Shown here: positions 45,558 through 56,586 of the stretch, in pieces
Position numbering within the stretch: position 1 is the first letter of the stretch
How the letters are laid out: the number at the start of each line of letters is the position of its first letter
Assembly (NCBI GenBank): GCA_036873755.1
Contig: JAVTVY010018900.1
Location: 1-64,000, forward strand
Direction of reading: 5' to 3'
DNA length: 64,000 nt
Origin: Hanleya hanleyi
Lineage: Eukaryota; Mollusca; Polyplacophora; Lepidopleurida; Hanleyidae
The notes under the pieces: generated by a model
What the model was told of the DNA's origin: nothing
Database searches by the model: none
The model's input: only the letters and a program-made list of their open reading frames with translations
Made by a program: the position numbers and the translations under genes

Positions 45558-45955
45558 CTAATCACATCTTCATTTTATCTAGCCAATTTCTACGTTCCCA
45601 CTTCGAACTTCCCTTGATATATCTGGACCCCTTCAATGTTCAAATAACTTATAAATAGACACGAGACGTCACTGACCTCGAAAACATTTGAAATTCGAAA
45701 TGGGTCGCACACGAGCGTTATTGATTGGCTGACCTAATTCGTGGGCACCTTATTAGGAGGAAACACGCCGCTAATAGAGGATGATGTCACTCAACGTGAC
45801 TTCATTCGCAATCGATGTGTACGTTCTGATTGGTTCTTCTGTCGTTAGTAGGTGAAATTTACACCTCGGATTTTGAACACTGAAGGGGTCAGATAAATCA
45901 AGGCAGGTTCGAAGTGGGAACGTAGAAATTGGCTGGATAAAATGAAGATGCCTAA
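45558..45955. mobile_element. Hairpin MITE
   Basis: Left ATCTTCATTTTATCTAGCCA and ATTTCTACGTTCCCACTTCG pair with the complement at the right end. Shares its interior with 12,580-12,900. Confidence 0.75.
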
Positions 45956-46419
45956 TCATAACCCCCAAGGGAACTTCCCACGTCGATGCGTTGAAGCGTT
46001 TGACACCCACACTTGCGTTGAAGCGTTTTTGACGCTGAACGTTGACGAGCATCTGAACGCTCCAACGATCCAGGTCCCAAAAATAGAGAATGAAGATTGG
46101 ACCTGAAGCGTTGAAGCATTCAGACGTCTGACATCAAACGTGGCGATTGTGTGCTTGTTTGAAATGGTGGTTTACGGGCCGCATGCTTACTCTTATTGGT
46201 ATTAAATCTTTGTTGGTATCTTTATAAATACTATATTTCAAATCAATAGCAAATAGCGGTTGTCTGCATGAATGCTGTTCGCTTTTGTAGCGTTCTAAAC
46301 ATCTATTTTTAGAAATGAGAAAATCTAAGACTGCGTTCTGATTGGCTCAGGCCTCAAGGCCAATAACCATTGAGAACAGCGGGATGCCACATATCCAGAC
46401 TTGTCTGGTGCATCTTCAC

Positions 46420-46550
46420 AAGTCCAGGTAAATCGTGAATCCCCGCACATAGACTGTAGTACTCTCTGTTAATTCAAGATATTGACAGACAGTGATAGTG
46501 TACTGTTCCAGCTGTCTCCTCTTCAGAGATTGGTCATTCGTCTCCGCCAT
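46420..46550 (-). other. Possible first coding exon
   Basis: ATG in a good context (AAAATGGCGG) followed by an open frame, MAETNDQSLKRRQLEQYTIT onwards, to a GTGAAG donor candidate. It cannot join exon 1 of the 12-exon gene in coding phase because of the TAA there, but could be part of another gene. Low support. Confidence 0.25.
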
Positions 46551-47595
46551 TTTAAACTAAGACGAGCATTTTCATTGGATCACTATTTATAGGAGCCACC
46601 CCAATCTTCATACACAACCACGTGACTGTCTCAGTTGACCGATGACATAGCGCGGCATCGTTTTCGATTTCAAAATCTGGCGTATAACTGGGAAAATGTT
46701 GTTGTTGCTGCATCAGCCTATCATTGGCCCTCCGTAGATTAGGGTCCAATACTATAGGCTATCCCTGTACAGGGTTTACCTGGACATTTTTGGTGATTCG
46801 AGTGAGTTCTTGAGTCGTTGCCTCAATCTCGAACATTTCATCCCCCGAGGTTATTTTGAATTAGCATGTCGGTATCCCAAGCCGGCGGTTTTTGCCTTGA
46901 CTCTCGATGTCGATTTCAGCCTGACATCAAAGTTATGCCTGCGATATCACATCTCAAACCGTCCAGCTAGTGGATTGGAGTAATGAGCTAGCTGAACCTG
47001 TTGAATAATTGGTTTGATTTAGAGGATACCCCTTGATCTTTTTTTTATCCAGAACTACCGTGTGCAACCAACCAAGGCAATGTATAGATACCCTAACAAA
47101 TCGATCAATACACTGGCTCCCGAGGATGGCCTGGTGGGCCACATGCCTCTCACGCTCCACACCTCTTATACGACACGATTTGCGTTTTCTATTCTACTCG
47201 TCGTACCGCAAGTGACATGATAACCCGTCCACATGCGAACTTTAATAACATAGATACGTCAAAGTTAAAATCAAAAAACGAAAAACGGACAAGTCGAGGC
47301 AATTTTCAATATTTGATTTTCATTTTTGCGTCAAGCAAAACGAAAAACGAAAATTGAAAATTGACTGTCAAATATCAATTTTCGTTTTTATCGGGTTTAC
47401 CAAGGGTAAACCCTATATTAGTATCACTTTTCAGATTTTTTTTCTTTTTTCTTCTGCACATGTGTAGTTTTGATCTCCTGCCCGGAGACTGTTCTCATTT
47501 GATGCCCGTTAGAGCATTCACAACAGGCCTCGCACAAGCCATGCAATTCCAGGCGCTAAGAGTAATGGAATTTCGTTGAAAGGACATGGAAAGTC

Positions 47596-50232
47596 TATGA
47601 GGCGCCGTTTGTGACAATATTGTCAACGACAAATATATAGAGTTAAAACCAAAAAATAAAGTCGCCGTTTGTGACAATATTGTCAACGACAAATATATAG
47701 AGTTAAAACCAAAATATAAAGTCGCCGTTTGTGAAAATATTGTCAAACACATATATAGTTAAAACCTTTGTAAATATATATAAAACGAAATAAATAGGGC
47801 CTATATATAAAGTTATTTTTTTTTATTTTTATAAATATTTTTTTAACATAAATAACGATAGGAAGTTAAGACGTTAAATGTAACGTAAATATAAAGTACA
47901 CGAACAAACTTAAAATTATAGAGTAGAATGTGTAGAGCGCGCGAGTGATACTGGTTAATCAAAACTGCAACTGGGTTCTGAAGCGAAACTATGACAGCGG
48001 TGAAAGCCACTCGCATGTCACAGATGTGGCGAATCAAACAATAAGATCACGTACCTGAACATATATCAGTTCACTGCCATAGTGATTTAGTAAAGGCCTA
48101 TTCCAATTTTCAACAATTACTGTTGTCATTTACAATCGTACTTCAGAGTTATCACATCAATTAGATATAAGTACATCTACTTATAAATCAACATAAGATA
48201 TCCTAGCCTGCAGCCAATATCATTGCCTGTCCCTTTGATGTTCAATCCACGATTCCGCCGGCCAAGTCGCTGGTTGCTATTTGCCGCATAAAAACATCAA
48301 CAGAAGTTGAAATAAAACATGCGCAATAACGATGTATTAATTATGCACAGCACAAATATTAGGCAATTTGAAATCATACTGAATATGAGCATATTTCATT
48401 GATCAGAATATGACCATTGATAGCTTAGTTATAGGATTTGTAATTATATTGTCGTTTTTGTATATTTTATCGTTTTTCGATAATTTCCGCATTTCCAAAC
48501 AAGACGAAAATTTGTACTTGGTATAAGTACAGCGAATGTGGAAACTAATGGCTCATGAAGAATACTAGATTGGCCGTTTTCACTTTTGCGCTGCCTCGAA
48601 GCTGTTACTAGTAACTAAGGAATCAGTCGAAGCCGTTTTACCCCTGCGTGCTAATCGCTAATTGATCTTCAATACGCGTGGGGTTCTTGACGAGCATCAA
48701 TATTAACCCTATTATATACGCTGACGAGTGAGTGAATAGGGTTTAACGCCGCTTTCAACATTTTTTCAGCTATATCACGACGGGGAAGGGAAGGGAGGTG
48801 AGTGGGAGGGGTGTGGTTAACTACTTGTAACCGAGCAGATCTAATGCTGCCATTTTATACTGCTGTCCCACCGAAATATCATTCCGTAGGCAAACATGAC
48901 ACCCCACTCAGTCACATTATACTGACACCGTCCTTGTTCTATCCTCTTGATACTGAGCGTAAGCGAGGAAGCAACAAGTTCCATTTTTCAAGTCTTTGGT
49001 ATGACCCGGCCAGGGATTGAACCCAGTACTTAGCGCTTACGAATATCAACAGTTTATTTTATTCTACTTACGTTATACTAACTTAAAACCTAAAAAGTTT
49101 GAGATCAAGTAAGCGTATCATGCTATAATAAATGATCTCGATAATGTAAACGAGGAACGGTGAACGCAACAGTACAATCCACACTGGTGGTTCCCACAGT
49201 ATACGCCATGGTTCTTTCATAATTTGAGAGCGGTACGTTTGATGATACAAGCATGGTGCAACCGGTTCCTCATGACCCATTAGTTTCCACATTCGCTGTA
49301 CTTATACCAAGTACAAATTTTCGTCTTGTTTGGAAATGCGGAAATTATCGAAAAACGATAAAATATACAAAAACGACAATATAATTACAAATCCTATAAC
49401 TAAGCTATCAATGGTCATATTCTGATCAATGAAATATGCTCATATTCAGTATGATTTCAAATTGCCTAATATTTGTGCTGTGCATAATTAATACATCGTT
49501 ATTGCGCATGTTTTATTTCAACTTCTGTTGATGTTTTTATGCGGCAAATAGCAACCAGCGACTTGGCCGGCGGAATCGTGGATTGAACATCAAAGGGACA
49601 GGCAATGATATTGGCTGCAGGCTAGGATATCTTATGTTGATTTATAAGTAGATGTACTTATATCTAATTGATGTGATAACTCTGAAGTACGATTGTAAAT
49701 GACAACAGTAATTGTTGAAAATTGGAATAGGCCTTTACTAAATCACTATGGCAGTGAACTGATATATGTTCAGGTACGTGATCTTATTGTTTGATTCGCC
49801 ACATCTGTGACATGCGAGTGGCTTTCACCGCTGTCATAGTTTCGCTTCAGAACCCAGTTGCAGTTTTGATTAACCAGTATCACTCGCGCGCTCTACACAT
49901 TCTACTCTATAATTTTAAGTTTGTTCGTGTACTTTATATTTACGTTACATTTAACGTCTTAACTTCCTATCGTTAATTATGTTAAAAAAATATTTATAAA
50001 AATAAAAAAAAATGACTTTATATATAGGCCCTATTTATTTCGTTTTATATATATTTACAAAGGTTTTAACTATATATGTGTTTGACAATATTTTCACAAA
50101 CGGCGATTTTATATTTTGGTTTTAACTCTATATATTTGTCGTTGACAATATTGTCACAAACGGCGACTTTATTTTTTGGTTTTAACTCTATATATTTGTC
50201 GTTGACAATATTGTCACAAACGGCGCCTCATA
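47596..50232. mobile_element. 2.6-kb near-palindromic TIR element with 6-bp duplication
   Basis: Arms 47,596-48,562 and 49,265-50,232 are almost perfectly complementary for nearly 1 kb. Ends TATGAGGCGCCGTTTGTGAC; flanked by AAAGTC on both sides (47,590-47,595 and 50,233-50,238). The loop contains a SINE-like repeat. The mirrored 60-codon ORFs near 47,900 and 49,850 are the same arm read twice. Confidence 0.9.
48722..49045 (+). repeat. SINE-like repeat, copy 2
   Basis: Head GAGTGAGTGAATAGGGTTTA, ACGCCGCTTTCAACATTTTT and CAGCTATATCACGACGG; body GTCACATTATACTGACACCG; 3' part GGTATGACCCGGCCAGGGAT followed by TGAACCC, which on the minus strand reads GGTTCAATCCC, a tRNA B-box match. It sits in the loop of the near-palindrome. 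Confidence 0.65.
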
Positions 50233-50540
50233 AAAGTCAGAGGAAATATATGTACCGAGTCCGGGGAAAATGAGTGGAAAAAGCTCAACCTGTAACCATC
50301 TCGGTCATCTATACGCGGTAAGACTGACCCTGGGATCGTGTGTATCCATGTTCAGCCTACTTTCGGCAACTGCCAGAGGGAATTTCCATAAATCAATATC
50401 ACGTGACTTCGTCAGCCAATCAGCTAAAGTCTACCGACGTAACCCCAACGTAACTCGCCATTTTCGAGTCATGTGATGAACTACTTGTTCAAAATTTCAG
50501 ATCCACCACACCTCTTGGATGATACGAAAGTTATACATAC

Positions 50541-50706
50541 CTATATATTTTGTAAGCCCAGGAAATATCTGTTTCAGAAGTGGTATGGAAACCTGTAATT
50601 TATCAGATTTCTCAAGTCTGTTCTCCGCCGGATGAAGGCCGAACAGAATCCCGTAAAGTACCGGATATCGCTCCGCAATAATGGAGACACACGATTCGCA
50701 AGCCAT
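50541..50706 (-). CDS. Possible first coding exon of an unknown gene
   Basis: ATG at 50706 in a good context, 55 codons, then a consensus donor (GTATGTATAA) in phase 1. Encodes MACESCVSIIAERYPVLYGI, then FGLHPAENR, and ends PGLTKYI. The frame has no stop, the codon use looks coding and the donor is strong. No partner exon was found to the left, partly because the near-palindrome lies there. It may be a host gene or one carried by the surrounding 9-11-kb element. Confidence 0.45.
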
Positions 50707-51011
50707 CTTATGGATGGCGAAGTGTGCGCAAATGGAAAAAGCTGAGTTATTCTCTGAAGTTCAGCGAAATTTGTTGCGGAATAAAAATCCAGCCGTGAAA
50801 CGTGTTTGCTGGTGACCGAGTTTCGCCAGATTGGAACGAGGTCAGACAGCTCATTTACATATTTTGTGTAGCCCATTGGTTGAACTAAACTGTTTCCCGC
50901 TGAATTAATATTCATATTCTGTGACGTGTATTGGTCGAGGTCATAATGTCGATAGCTGATTGGCTCACGCTCTTGACATCTATACTAATTTACGTATCCA
51001 GAACGCAAAAT

Positions 51012-51430
51012 GGTACATCTTCAGAAAATTTATGACCTAGGCCTATCCCAAAGTTCACAAGATCATTATTGTTTAGCATCATCAGATAAACAAGAATAGT
51101 ACGATCAGACAACATGCAGGCGAAAATACTGTATAATTGACATAATTCGTTGTTTTCCGCGTTTCAATGGTTGATCTTCAATGCATAATGTAGGTAAACT
51201 AAATTTATAATGTCTGCTGCTTCAAACGAGTAGGCCTACAAGTACGTTCAGTTTTATTTTTTTAACGACAAAACTTGCATAATGTTAGCAACAAAAGTAC
51301 ATATCATCGGGCGTATGAACAGTACTATGTATTAAATGAAGAACAGAAATGCTGCAAATGCCCTGACGTGATCATGTACATGTAACGCTAAGAACCTTGG
51401 AATAGGTCATAAATTTCCCGAAGATGTACC
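51012..51430. mobile_element. Short TIR element
   Basis: Inverted ends GGTACATCTTC and complement, with AAATTTATGACCTA pairing just inside. Non-coding. Confidence 0.6.
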
Positions 51431-51522
51431 GTCTTGCATCCAGAACAGTCCCATTTGAACTGGTCAAATTGCAGTCACCATTGTTCGTTGGTTTGGAATT
51501 TAGCTTTGGGCTAATTTTGCCG

Positions 51523-51594
51523 ATGCCGGGAAAATGCAAATTTAGTGAACATTGGCTGAGAATGGATGATTATAACTGTGGTTGTTCCGTCACG
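51523..51594 (+). other. Possible short first exon, zinc-finger/transposase-like start
   Basis: ATG followed by 24 codons (MPGKCKFSEHWLRMDDYN and on) up to a GTGAGA donor. The K-C-K-F-x-x-x-W-L opening resembles the N-terminus of some zinc-finger or hAT-type proteins. Very short; weak support. Confidence 0.2.
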
Positions 51595-51676
51595 GTGAGA
51601 GGACAGCAACGTACACAATATGTCAAACAAATGTGGATCTGTCCAATATGGACGATGGTCGGAGCCATACAAAGAT

Positions 51677-52312
51677 TACGGGTATCCGACCAGTTATCGG
51701 ACAATTTTCGCGGTTTATTTGGAATATATAAAAAAGTACTTCTTGAAATGACATGAAAACTGACACGATGATTGCTGAGCTCGTCGGCTATCTTCCGTTA
51801 TGAATTCCGCGCATGACGTCACTCCCTTCTGCACGTGCGAGAGCTATTTTTAACTCGACTTTTCAGCTCAGTTCCCGCTGTGGACAGTACCAGTTATCGG
51901 ACACCCATCGTGAACAAGAATTTGACGTTGAAGTACAATGTATTTTCAAGTTTTGTGCATGACAATCGTTAGTTGGAGTTCTGTCGTTTAAGATGATATG
52001 ATCATTGTTCAATTTCTATACGTATTTACTTGAGAGCGAGATCGGGAAGACAAGGTGGTAGATCTTACATTTTTGTTTTCATCAAAATTCGAAATTTCTC
52101 GTGAGAAATTTCGAATTTTGATGAAAACAAAAATGTTAGATTTAAATTTTTAGACTTTCGTAGCTACCTATAATTCTATATTTTGCAGAACAATTAGAAA
52201 TGATCTCTACTTTGTTCTGACATATTATTGCCTTCTCATCACGAGCACAACACGTGCGCTCGAGATGCGTGTCCGATAACTGTCCTGTCCGATAACTGGT
52301 CGGATACCCGTA
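51677..52312. mobile_element. TA-flanked TIR element with inner palindrome
   Basis: Inverted ends TACGGGTATCCGACCAGTTA and complement; CCGATAACTG words recur inside (51,893 and 52,272). It encloses the 68-bp palindrome at 52,068-52,135. Confidence 0.75.
52068..52135. repeat. Perfect 33-bp inverted repeat with 2-bp loop
   Basis: 33 bases starting CATTTTTGTTTTCATC are followed by GT and the exact complement. Would form a cruciform, or a stable hairpin if transcribed. Confidence 0.95.
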
Positions 52313-53404
52313 CAGGGTACACATTACGCATGGACAGAAAGATCAGGGCGGACAGCACATGAACATACCGGCATTTCTGACTATGCCCGAGCTTCAACTT
52401 CTACCTCGAACGGTGAGACGACCAATACCCTGCACGACCGTGGCCATATGCCAACATCTGCCGGAGATCATCGCGAGGGTATTTCTGGCTTTCTTTCAAC
52501 AAATTAGACATTGGAACCGGAAATAGTGTGGTGTTTGAAACAAATACAGTCACACTGATATAGATAGACTGTCTTTCAATATGACGTCAGACATGGACGA
52601 TGACTGAATATGAATGTCTGATCTAGAACTTGTATGAAAAGCGTTGTTTAGAGGTCACGGAAATTTCAAAAATTGGTCATAGAAAAGTCATGGAATTTTG
52701 AACCTCTGAAGGCGCACGAACCCTGTCATAAAAAAATACCGTTCTTCTCTCTGACAGTCATATACACGGTGGCTTGTGCATTGAACGTGATAATTGGGAG
52801 ATTATCGCAGTAAATTTTATCTTTCCAATTTCTTTTAAAAATTGCCTTTATCTGGTAGCATTTGTTACGGCGAGACGGATAGTCATTCTCCACGGTCCAG
52901 CGACAACCGATCCTATCTGGCTATTATGTGGGGCTGATGCCAGGCAGTCACTGCGCCACAAAGCAATAGCAGGATAACCAGCGAGTAATATAGGACCAGC
53001 ACTTATTGTCCCATCAGTTTTTTTAGTCACTCTTTCAAATGCAAGAACTCGAAATTCGTACATGATATATAGATCTGAAACTTCAACTTTACACACATAT
53101 TCTTGAGGTTGTTCTATAACTATATGGCACTTTATGAATTATTATTACGAATATGAATTTTAATATTTTTGAACATTTTTTAATCTTTGGTAAGCTACCT
53201 TACAGCAAAAGTTATGATTCATATATAGTGCAAGATCACAAAGATGATCTTCACTTTAGATAGGGAATCGTCCTCAATGCGTTTTTGATACACACAGCTG
53301 GTGGGGCTAAGTTTTGTCTAAAAAGCACCAAATTGACCATTTGAATAGATAAAGAATAATCAAGACCCACAGACAAACACAACCAGACTTACAGTGGTTC
53401 AAAC

Positions 53405-53605
53405 CTGCCGTATTTTGCACTTTTCGGTGCATTTACAGTCGACATTTTCTCTCCAAAATTCTCGTTGCAAAATTATGACACCTTTAACCAAAATCATATT
53501 TAGACGTATTTGTTGGTCAAAATAGCTAAAATTGGTTTTGGTTAAAGGTGTCCTATTTTTGTAACAAGAGAAAATCCACACCGAAAAGTGCCTAAAAATA
53601 CGAAA
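53405..53605. repeat. Hairpin element
   Basis: GTATTTTGCACTTTTCGGTG and GACACCTTTAACCAAAA on the left pair with the complement at 53,530-53,600. MITE-like. Confidence 0.65.
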
Positions 53606-55179
53606 ATAAGCCAACTTACCAACTTTAGTGAGCCATAAATCCGTTTTCGTGCATCTGCAGTCCTTCATTATTTCGGGTCTTATAATTCAGCATGAAGACT
53701 GTACAAAAAAGTCCATTTCATATCCCTTTGATAAAAGTGAAAGTTTGGCCCTTCAAACTGAACAGCTTGAGGACGATTCCGTATGTCAAGCGAACACCAC
53801 CATTCTTCCCAAATATGACACTAATAAACTCCTCTGATGCAAGTAAACCCGATATCAGTACTTTAAGTACTTTGATTTGTTTTTGTAATCCCAGAATCAA
53901 AAATTGAAAATTGACGGTCAAATTTCAATTTTTGATTTTTAGAACACAAAAACAAAAAACGAAAATTGAAAATTGACGGTCAAATTTCAATTTTTGATTT
54001 TGAGATTACAAAAACAAAAAACGAAAATTGAAAATTGACGGTCAAATTTCAATTTTTGATTTTGAGAAAGCACGAAAAACGAAAATTGAACTGTGCAAGG
54101 TTACACGGACCATAAATATATCCTGTCATCGCCAAAGTTCTGATATATAAATTCTGAACTGAGAAAGTTTTTGATATATAAATCCTGTATTGAAACACTA
54201 ATGAGCTACGATTTGTTTACCCCAAAACCGCTGCTGTCACGCAAAGTCTCCCCAAGTCTTCTCTTTATCGCGCTGGTGCGTGCCATGGGTGGGCGAACAC
54301 TTCACTGTCATTCCACAGGGTTCCGCAGTGTTGTAAACAGGCAATAATTTGTGAACCATCTATCAATGTAACACGGCAAATTTCTTTAGGCAGTTATCCT
54401 AAATAAACTCTATGCTTGAATTCCATGATGTAGTCAGCAAGTTTAATCCAATTATATTTTACTCTTAGTGGGCGAAGGCAGAACGATTCCAGCTAAGACA
54501 TATACCCCGGTATTGATGCTGTCTAATTCTGAAAGAAATAAAGATATTCTTGCTTTTCATTTGAATTTCCGGTCAATTCGGAAATGTCCGTGGCTAATTG
54601 GTCGTCAATCTCCAAAATAACAAAATTGAAATTATGGAAGGGTTATAGTGCTGCTTGATGTTTAATTTCTTACTGGGCAAAAGTCAAACATAAACGAAAA
54701 TTGAAATTCATTTTAATTCATTTTTTTAATTGTGGTTGTCCGATTTTTCAAAAGGCCAAGATGATATAAAGGTGTCATGGCTTTTACCGGAGAAAAAAAA
54801 TCGTTTATGAAGTAACAAACCATTAGCACAGACAACAAAGAGGTAATAGGCCAACCGCAATATAAATTAAGTCAATTTGACGTACCGTAATAGTTAGGCG
54901 ACAAAATGTCGAGATTTGTTTTGGCCTTTTTATATATTTTAGTAGCATTCTTAAATTTAATATGGCAACTTTAGATATATATTGAAAATCCCTATTAAAT
55001 TGTATACAACCAAACACCAAAACAGCCAAACGTCATTTGAGAGGACAATCGACCATGTCGACGCACCTGACTCAACATTTACAGATTATAATTGTTAAGT
55101 TTTGGCCACATAAAACATGGAGACAGAAAATCCATGCATGGACGTATAGGGCTAACAGCAAAAGGAGTTTTTGTACGGT

Positions 55180-55420
55180 AGGTAAAATCCTATAATAATT
55201 CAATCACGAAATACAATAACCCTCAATTTCGTGAACAAAACTCAAATCAGTCTCTAATTAATTTGATAATCCTCTAGAATCATTGAAATAACCAAGAAAT
55301 AATGGTTCATCTGCATGAGTATTTCGTTAACTTGCTGTTGTGATAAATTTTATCATCCCCTGATGTTATGGAGAGATATTTAACTTCTTGTTATTGAAGT
55401 ATTAGAGGATTTACTGCAAA
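55180..55420. mobile_element. TA-type MITE, copy 5
   Basis: Left end AAATCCTATAATAATTCAAT, right end AGTATTAGAGGATTTACTG; internal GAAATAACCAAGAAATAATG block once. Lies between the two outer right TIRs. Confidence 0.65.
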
Positions 55421-55945
55421 CGCCACATTGTCTTTGATGATAATGAACGTGGAGAGTCTACTCCATCTATATGACCATCAAGACTTTGTACAAACATTCC
55501 CCCGGCGGGTAAGCATAAACTTCCTGTCAGCGGACCATAAATTTTGACACCTTTTTGACATATTGAAGAATTTTTTATCCAAAATATGATAAATAGAGAT
55601 ATGTATATCTAGCAATCTAAAATAGATATTTATAAATCTTTCATACATTCTTTTCGCTGATATAGGATTTAAATTTTACTAAATCCGGTGTTTATTTCAC
55701 CTTTATGTTATTTATATATCTGACTGATGAATACCAAAGATTTATAAATATATATATGAAATCGGAAAGTGACAAACGGCGCCTCATAACTTGAATGTCG
55801 CCTGTACACACCGGATAATCGTGTACACGCGATTTGACACTATCCGAAGTGTCCCCCATCCACGAAAGCCGAGAGGGGACTTCTGACTTCCGACTTCTGA
55901 CTTCGAACCTTTATCTCTTTTGTAGGCAGTAGTATATAAAGTGAA

Positions 55946-56158
55946 AATTGGAGCCGATTTTTCCGCAGATGGCCGCCACCTGTCTCGTGACGTCATTTCC
56001 GGTTCCGGTCACGTGACCGGAAGTGACATTTGACCCCAGGCTTCCCGTCACATGACCGGAAGTTGCAGCGCCTGGGGTCAAAGGTCATTTCCGGTCACGT
56101 GACCGGAGCCGGAAGTGACGTCACGAGACAGGTTTCTGCGGAAAAATTCGCTCCAATT
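55946..56158. promoter_or_regulatory. GC-rich inverted repeat with paired CRE, E-box and ETS words
   Basis: CCTGTCTCGTGACGTCA and CCGGTCACGTGACCGGAAGT on the left are mirrored on the right; outside them CCGATTTTTCCGCAG pairs with CTGCGGAAAAATTCG. Contains two TGACGTCA, three (one imperfect) CACGTG-type and several CCGGAAGT motifs. It stands between the outer TIR element and the polymerase gene and may be a Polinton control region or an unrelated palindrome. Confidence 0.55.
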
Positions 56159-56586
56159 TCCCCTTTTACAATAGCGGATATTAATAGTGGTGCAACAAAA
56201 AAGGGACTGGTGGCGCCCCCTGTCAGAAGTAGGTCAATAAGCATCCCCCACCCTTTCACAAAGCTGATATTAATAACGGTGCACAGGGGTCATTTCCGGG
56301 TCACCTGACAACCCGCGGTTATCTCCCCCTAGTTCCAGTTTTTGCCACCAGGGTCAACGAGGGAACTGGGCCATAAATACGAGAGGCAGTCATCAAGGTC
56401 AATACGACCGAATTAGCTCTTTTCAAATGGTTATCTACGGTATACAAAAGAACCCAAACTCACAATGTTGTATGAAAAAAACCCATTTTATAACGGAGAA
56501 CACAACATATACACAACAGTTATTCGCCTTATTATAACATTTCATGTCCAGTGGAATATCTACAGTGTAAGTTCATATTTATCACT
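56159..56586. other. Stretch without a gene, 3' of the polymerase
   Basis: Contains CTGGTGGCGCCCCCTG (56,207) and GGTTATCTCCCCCTAGTTCC (56,312), both of which have complementary relatives near 60,740 and 60,790 on the other side of the polymerase gene. No ORF supported. Confidence 0.4.

Larger units (their letters stand above)
44988..54111. mobile_element. 9.1-kb TIR element nested inside the previous one
   Basis: Inverted ends GGTCCGTGTAACCTTGCACA, flanked by ATAAAT on both sides (44,982-44,987 and 54,112-54,117). The terminal repeat itself contains CAATTTTCGTTTTTCGTTTT-type units repeated three times. The inner half of the left repeat pairs with 47,262-47,395 and the outer half with 53,888-54,111, so the right repeat was later split by about 6.5 kb of inserted DNA. 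Confidence 0.72.
44666..55788. mobile_element. 11.1-kb TIR element (outermost of a nest)
   Basis: Inverted ends TATGAGGCGCCGTTTGTCAC at both borders, with similarity extending about 200 bp inwards (GATATCTGG, ATAAATCTTTC and CTAGATAGATA-type blocks). Flanked by ACTTGA on both sides (44,660-44,665 and 55,789-55,794), a 6-bp target duplication. The same terminal word borders the near-palindrome at 47,596-50,232, so both belong to one family. No transposase recognised; the superfamily is not assigned. Confidence 0.75.

Noticed and set aside
46420..46550. This exon as the 5' coding exon of the 12-exon gene
   Set aside because: An in-frame TAA at 39304-39306 lies between the acceptor and the ATG of exon 1, so only a non-coding upstream exon is compatible.
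52068..52135. microRNA precursor
   Set aside because: Perfect complementarity with a 2-bp loop is unlike a miRNA hairpin, which has a larger loop and mismatches.
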